From the NCBI RefSeq assembly GCF_900156815.1, contig NZ_FTOT01000001.1, forward strand, positions 496,001-560,000: a DNA stretch of 64,000 nucleotides, written 5' to 3'. A program made the position numbers and the translations under genes. Each line of letters opens with the position of its first letter. Positions within the stretch are counted from its first letter, which is position 1. The stretch is from Gemmobacter megaterium. Lineage in GTDB: Bacteria > Pseudomonadota > Alphaproteobacteria > Rhodobacterales > Rhodobacteraceae. Shown piece after piece: positions 61,849-64,000 of this stretch. The notes beneath the pieces are model-generated. The model ran no database searches and was not told the origin of the DNA. It worked only from the letters and a program-made list of their open reading frames with translations.

Positions 61849-63449
61849 GAAAGATCGTCTCGCGCCTCAACAGCTCGTCGCCCGAATACCACCGCTATGC
61901 CGCGCACAACCGCGCGCTGGTGGCCGAGTTCCGCGCCCGCCAGCAGGCCGCGCGCCACGACCGCCCGGCCCGCGATCTGGACCGGCTGGCCCGGCAGGGC
62001 AAGATGCACCCGCGCGCGCGCATCGAAAAGCTGCTCGATCCCGGAACGCCGTTTCTGGAGCTGTCCTCGCTGGCGGCCAATATGGCGTATGATGGCGAAA
62101 GCCCCTCGGCCAGTTGCATCGTCGGTATCGGCGTGGTTTCGGGGCGCGAGGTGATCATCCGCGCCGATGATCCGACCGTGAAGGGCGGCGCCTGGTATCC
62201 GCTGACGATCAAAAAGATCGTGCGCGCGCTGGATATCGCTGTCGAGAACCGTATGCCGATGATCCATCTGTGCGACAGCGCGGGCGGCAACCTGACACTG
62301 CAATCCGACCTGTTCCCCGACAAGCACATGGCAGGGCGCATCTTCCGCAACCAGTCGCTTCTGTCGAAGATGGGGGTCAAGCAGTTGTCGCTGGTCTTTG
62401 GCCATTGCACGGCAGGCGGGGCCTATATTCCGGCACTGTCGGATTATTCGGTGATCGTACAGGGCACAGGCGCGGTGTTTCTGGGCGGCCCGCCCCTGGT
62501 CAAGGCCGCAACCGGAGAGATCGTCAGCACCGAGGATCTGGGGGGCGCGCGGATGCATACCTCGGTGTCGGGCACCTGCGACTATCCGGCGGCGACCGAG
62601 GACGAGGCCATCCTGATCGGCCGCGAGATCGTGGCGCAATGGGAACATCCGCAGAAATGGGCCATCCAGCGCGAGACACCCGAGCCACCCGCCTACGACC
62701 CGGACGAGCTGTACGGAATCATCCCCGACAATATCAAGACCGCCTTTGACATGCGCGAGGTGATCGCCCGGATCGTCGATGGCAGCCGCTTTCACGAATA
62801 CCAGCCGAACTATGGCACCACGCTGGTCTGTGGTTTTGCCAATATCTGGGGCTACAAGGTGGGCATCCTGGGCAACAACGGGGTATTGTTCAACGATTCC
62901 AGCCTCAAGGGCGCGCATTTCATCGAACTGTGCAACCAGAACAATACCCCGCTGATTTTCCTGCAAAACATCACCGGCTACATGATCGGGCAAGAATATG
63001 AACGGCGCGGCATCACCAAGGATGGTGCCAAGATGATCATGGCGCAAAGCTGTTCGCATGTGCCGAAATTCACCGTCATGGTGAACGGCAGCTTTGGTGC
63101 CGGGAATTATGGCATGTGCGGCCGTGCCTTTGATGCGCGGTTCCTGTTCGCCTGGCCCAACCACCAGATCGGCGTGATGGGGGGCGATCAGGCCGCCAAC
63201 ACGCTGATGGAGGTCAAGGCCAATCAGATGAAACGTGCCGGCCATGTCGATCAGGCCGAACTCGACACGCTGTGGCACACCACGCGCGACGCCTATCAGG
63301 ATCAGCTCTCGGCCTATTATTCCACCTCGCAGATCTGGGACGATGGGCTGATCGACCCGGTGGATACCCGCAATGCCCTTGGCATTTCCATCTCGGCAGC
63401 CTTGAATGCACCTCCGGGGCCGCAGGGCTATGGCGTGTTCCGCTTCTGA
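61845..63449 (+). CDS. Acyl-CoA carboxylase, carboxyltransferase subunit (methylcrotonyl/geranyl type)
   Basis: 534-aa beta subunit that transfers carboxyl from carboxybiotin to an acyl-CoA. CT-N includes GKMHPRARIEKLLDPGTPFL and FGHCTAGGAYIPALSDY; CT-C includes GNNGVLFNDSSLKGAHFIEL and FAWPNHQIGVMGGDQAANTL. The substrate-pocket loop reads HLCDSAGGNLTLQ (Asp144-Asn149), whereas methylcrotonyl-CoA carboxylases usually have DSGGAFLP with a Phe. That and the AtuA neighbour favour a geranyl-CoA-like or other substrate, a guess to test. Overlaps its neighbours at the 5' end. Confidence 0.92.
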   Translation: MRKIVSRLNSSSPEYHRYAAHNRALVAEFRARQQAARHDRPARDLDRLARQGKMHPRARIEKLLDPGTPFLELSSLAANMAYDGESPSASCIVGIGVVSGREVIIRADDPTVKGGAWYPLTIKKIVRALDIAVENRMPMIHLCDSAGGNLTLQSDLFPDKHMAGRIFRNQSLLSKMGVKQLSLVFGHCTAGGAYIPALSDYSVIVQGTGAVFLGGPPLVKAATGEIVSTEDLGGARMHTSVSGTCDYPAATEDEAILIGREIVAQWEHPQKWAIQRETPEPPAYDPDELYGIIPDNIKTAFDMREVIARIVDGSRFHEYQPNYGTTLVCGFANIWGYKVGILGNNGVLFNDSSLKGAHFIELCNQNNTPLIFLQNITGYMIGQEYERRGITKDGAKMIMAQSCSHVPKFTVMVNGSFGAGNYGMCGRAFDARFLFAWPNHQIGVMGGDQAANTLMEVKANQMKRAGHVDQAELDTLWHTTRDAYQDQLSAYYSTSQIWDDGLIDPVDTRNALGISISAALNAPPGPQGYGVFRF

Positions 63450-63462
63450 GGGAGGATCACAG

Positions 63463-64000
63463 ATGACATGGGACGATGTACGGCTGGAAATCGCGGACGG
63501 GATCGCCCGCATCACCGTGACCCGCGCCGACAAGCTGAACGCCATGCGCGACCAGACGGCGGACGAACTGCTGGCCGCGATCCGGGGCGCCGAACAGGGT
63601 GGCGCACGGGCCATCCTGCTGACCGGCGAGGGACGGGCCTTTGGCGCAGGCTATGACCTGTCCACGCTCGACCCCGGCGCGGTGCCCGATCTGGCCCGCG
63701 TGCTGGAAGATCATTTCAACCCGGTCGTGCGGGCGATGCGCAGCTCCCCCCTGCCGATCGTGGCGGCGGTGAACGGCGCCTGTGCCGGGGCCTCGGTCGG
63801 TCTGGCGCTGGCGGCGGATATCGTCATCGCCGCCCGGTCGGCCTTTTTCTATGAACCCTTCGTGGGTATCGCCCTGGTGCCCGATGCGGGCAACACCCTG
63901 TTCCTGCCCCGCATGGCGGGCCGCATCCGCGCCTCGGCCGCGATGCTGCTGGGCGACCGGATCACGGCAGAGCAGGCGGAACGCTGGGGCCTGGTCTGGC
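63463..64000 (+). CDS. Enoyl-CoA hydratase/isomerase family protein (cluster gene 2, cut by window edge)
   Basis: 179 codons visible, 3' end missing. MTWDDVRLEIADGIARITVT opens a crotonase fold; EGRAFGAGYDLSTLD replaces the usual CAG by GAG in the first oxyanion loop; AAVNGACAGASVGLALAADI and VGIALVPDAGNTLFLPRMAG follow, the last resembling the PaaG/isomerase-type signature. GGGAGGATCACAG precedes ATG 63463, 13 bp after the carboxyltransferase. Second hydratase of the cluster, probably AtuE- or LiuC-equivalent. Confidence 0.85.
   Translation, partial: MTWDDVRLEIADGIARITVTRADKLNAMRDQTADELLAAIRGAEQGGARAILLTGEGRAFGAGYDLSTLDPGAVPDLARVLEDHFNPVVRAMRSSPLPIVAAVNGACAGASVGLALAADIVIAARSAFFYEPFVGIALVPDAGNTLFLPRMAGRIRASAAMLLGDRITAEQAERWGLVW

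Overview
The window is high-GC DNA with dense, mostly short-spaced genes on both strands. Its gene content points to an alphaproteobacterium of the Rhodobacteraceae/Paracoccaceae type. Pointers are a zinc-less DksA, an NDUFS4-like complex I accessory subunit, DUF2948 next to murA, trkA-trkH-hfq-hflX in series, a short-chain fatty acyl-CoA (PccR/ScfR-type) regulator, and a recurring intergenic hairpin plus GGGTATTT..GGCAAGATGAA element that I associate with this family. I cannot name genus or species.

Layout. 1-9.9 kb holds core housekeeping genes: holB (partial), NDUFS4-like, hemC/hemE (divergent), a ScfR-type regulator, hisB, hisH, murA-DUF2948 and ycjX. 9.9-19.6 kb holds an MFS exporter, agmatinase-DUF1499-adenine deaminase, a YbaK-type deacylase, glnE, a GST-like protein and a MoxR ATPase. 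19.9-23.2 kb is a small accessory block: a large RTX protein between an elongator tRNA-Met and a tRNA-Thr. 23.3-34 kb holds an orphan iron-type ABC permease, three poorly known proteins, dksA, a second MoxR ATPase, hflX-hfq, and trkH-trkA. 34-41.7 kb holds a second RTX protein, then a molybdenum hydroxylase locus (XdhC-type chaperone, molybdopterin-binding protein, coxS-coxL-coxM with a form II active site, PaaI-type thioesterase). 41.6-53 kb holds sufE, a lipoprotein, kpsC, an isolated fliG, a 52-residue secreted cysteine protein too short for routine gene calling, purB, a crotonase, an AsmA protein and hrpB.

At 53006-53033 lies a sequence with the architecture of the XerC/XerD recombination site dif, i.e. 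the chromosome dimer resolution site in the replication terminus. The KOPS/AIMS octamer GGGNAGGG supports this: about 19 copies on the + strand (and one on the - strand) left of the site, none on + and three on - to its right. This matches replichores converging at this point.

55-64 kb is a catabolic cluster resembling the acyclic terpene (citronellol/geraniol, atu) or leucine (liu) pathways. It contains an SDR with a degenerate active site, an isovaleryl/citronellyl-type acyl-CoA dehydrogenase, two enoyl-CoA hydratases, an AtuA-family protein, and an acyl-CoA carboxylase whose alpha subunit is split into separate biotin carboxylase and biotin carrier genes. Two near-identical 24-bp repeats sit on the two divergent promoters of this cluster and look like twin operators.

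No IS element, prophage or CRISPR array was seen.
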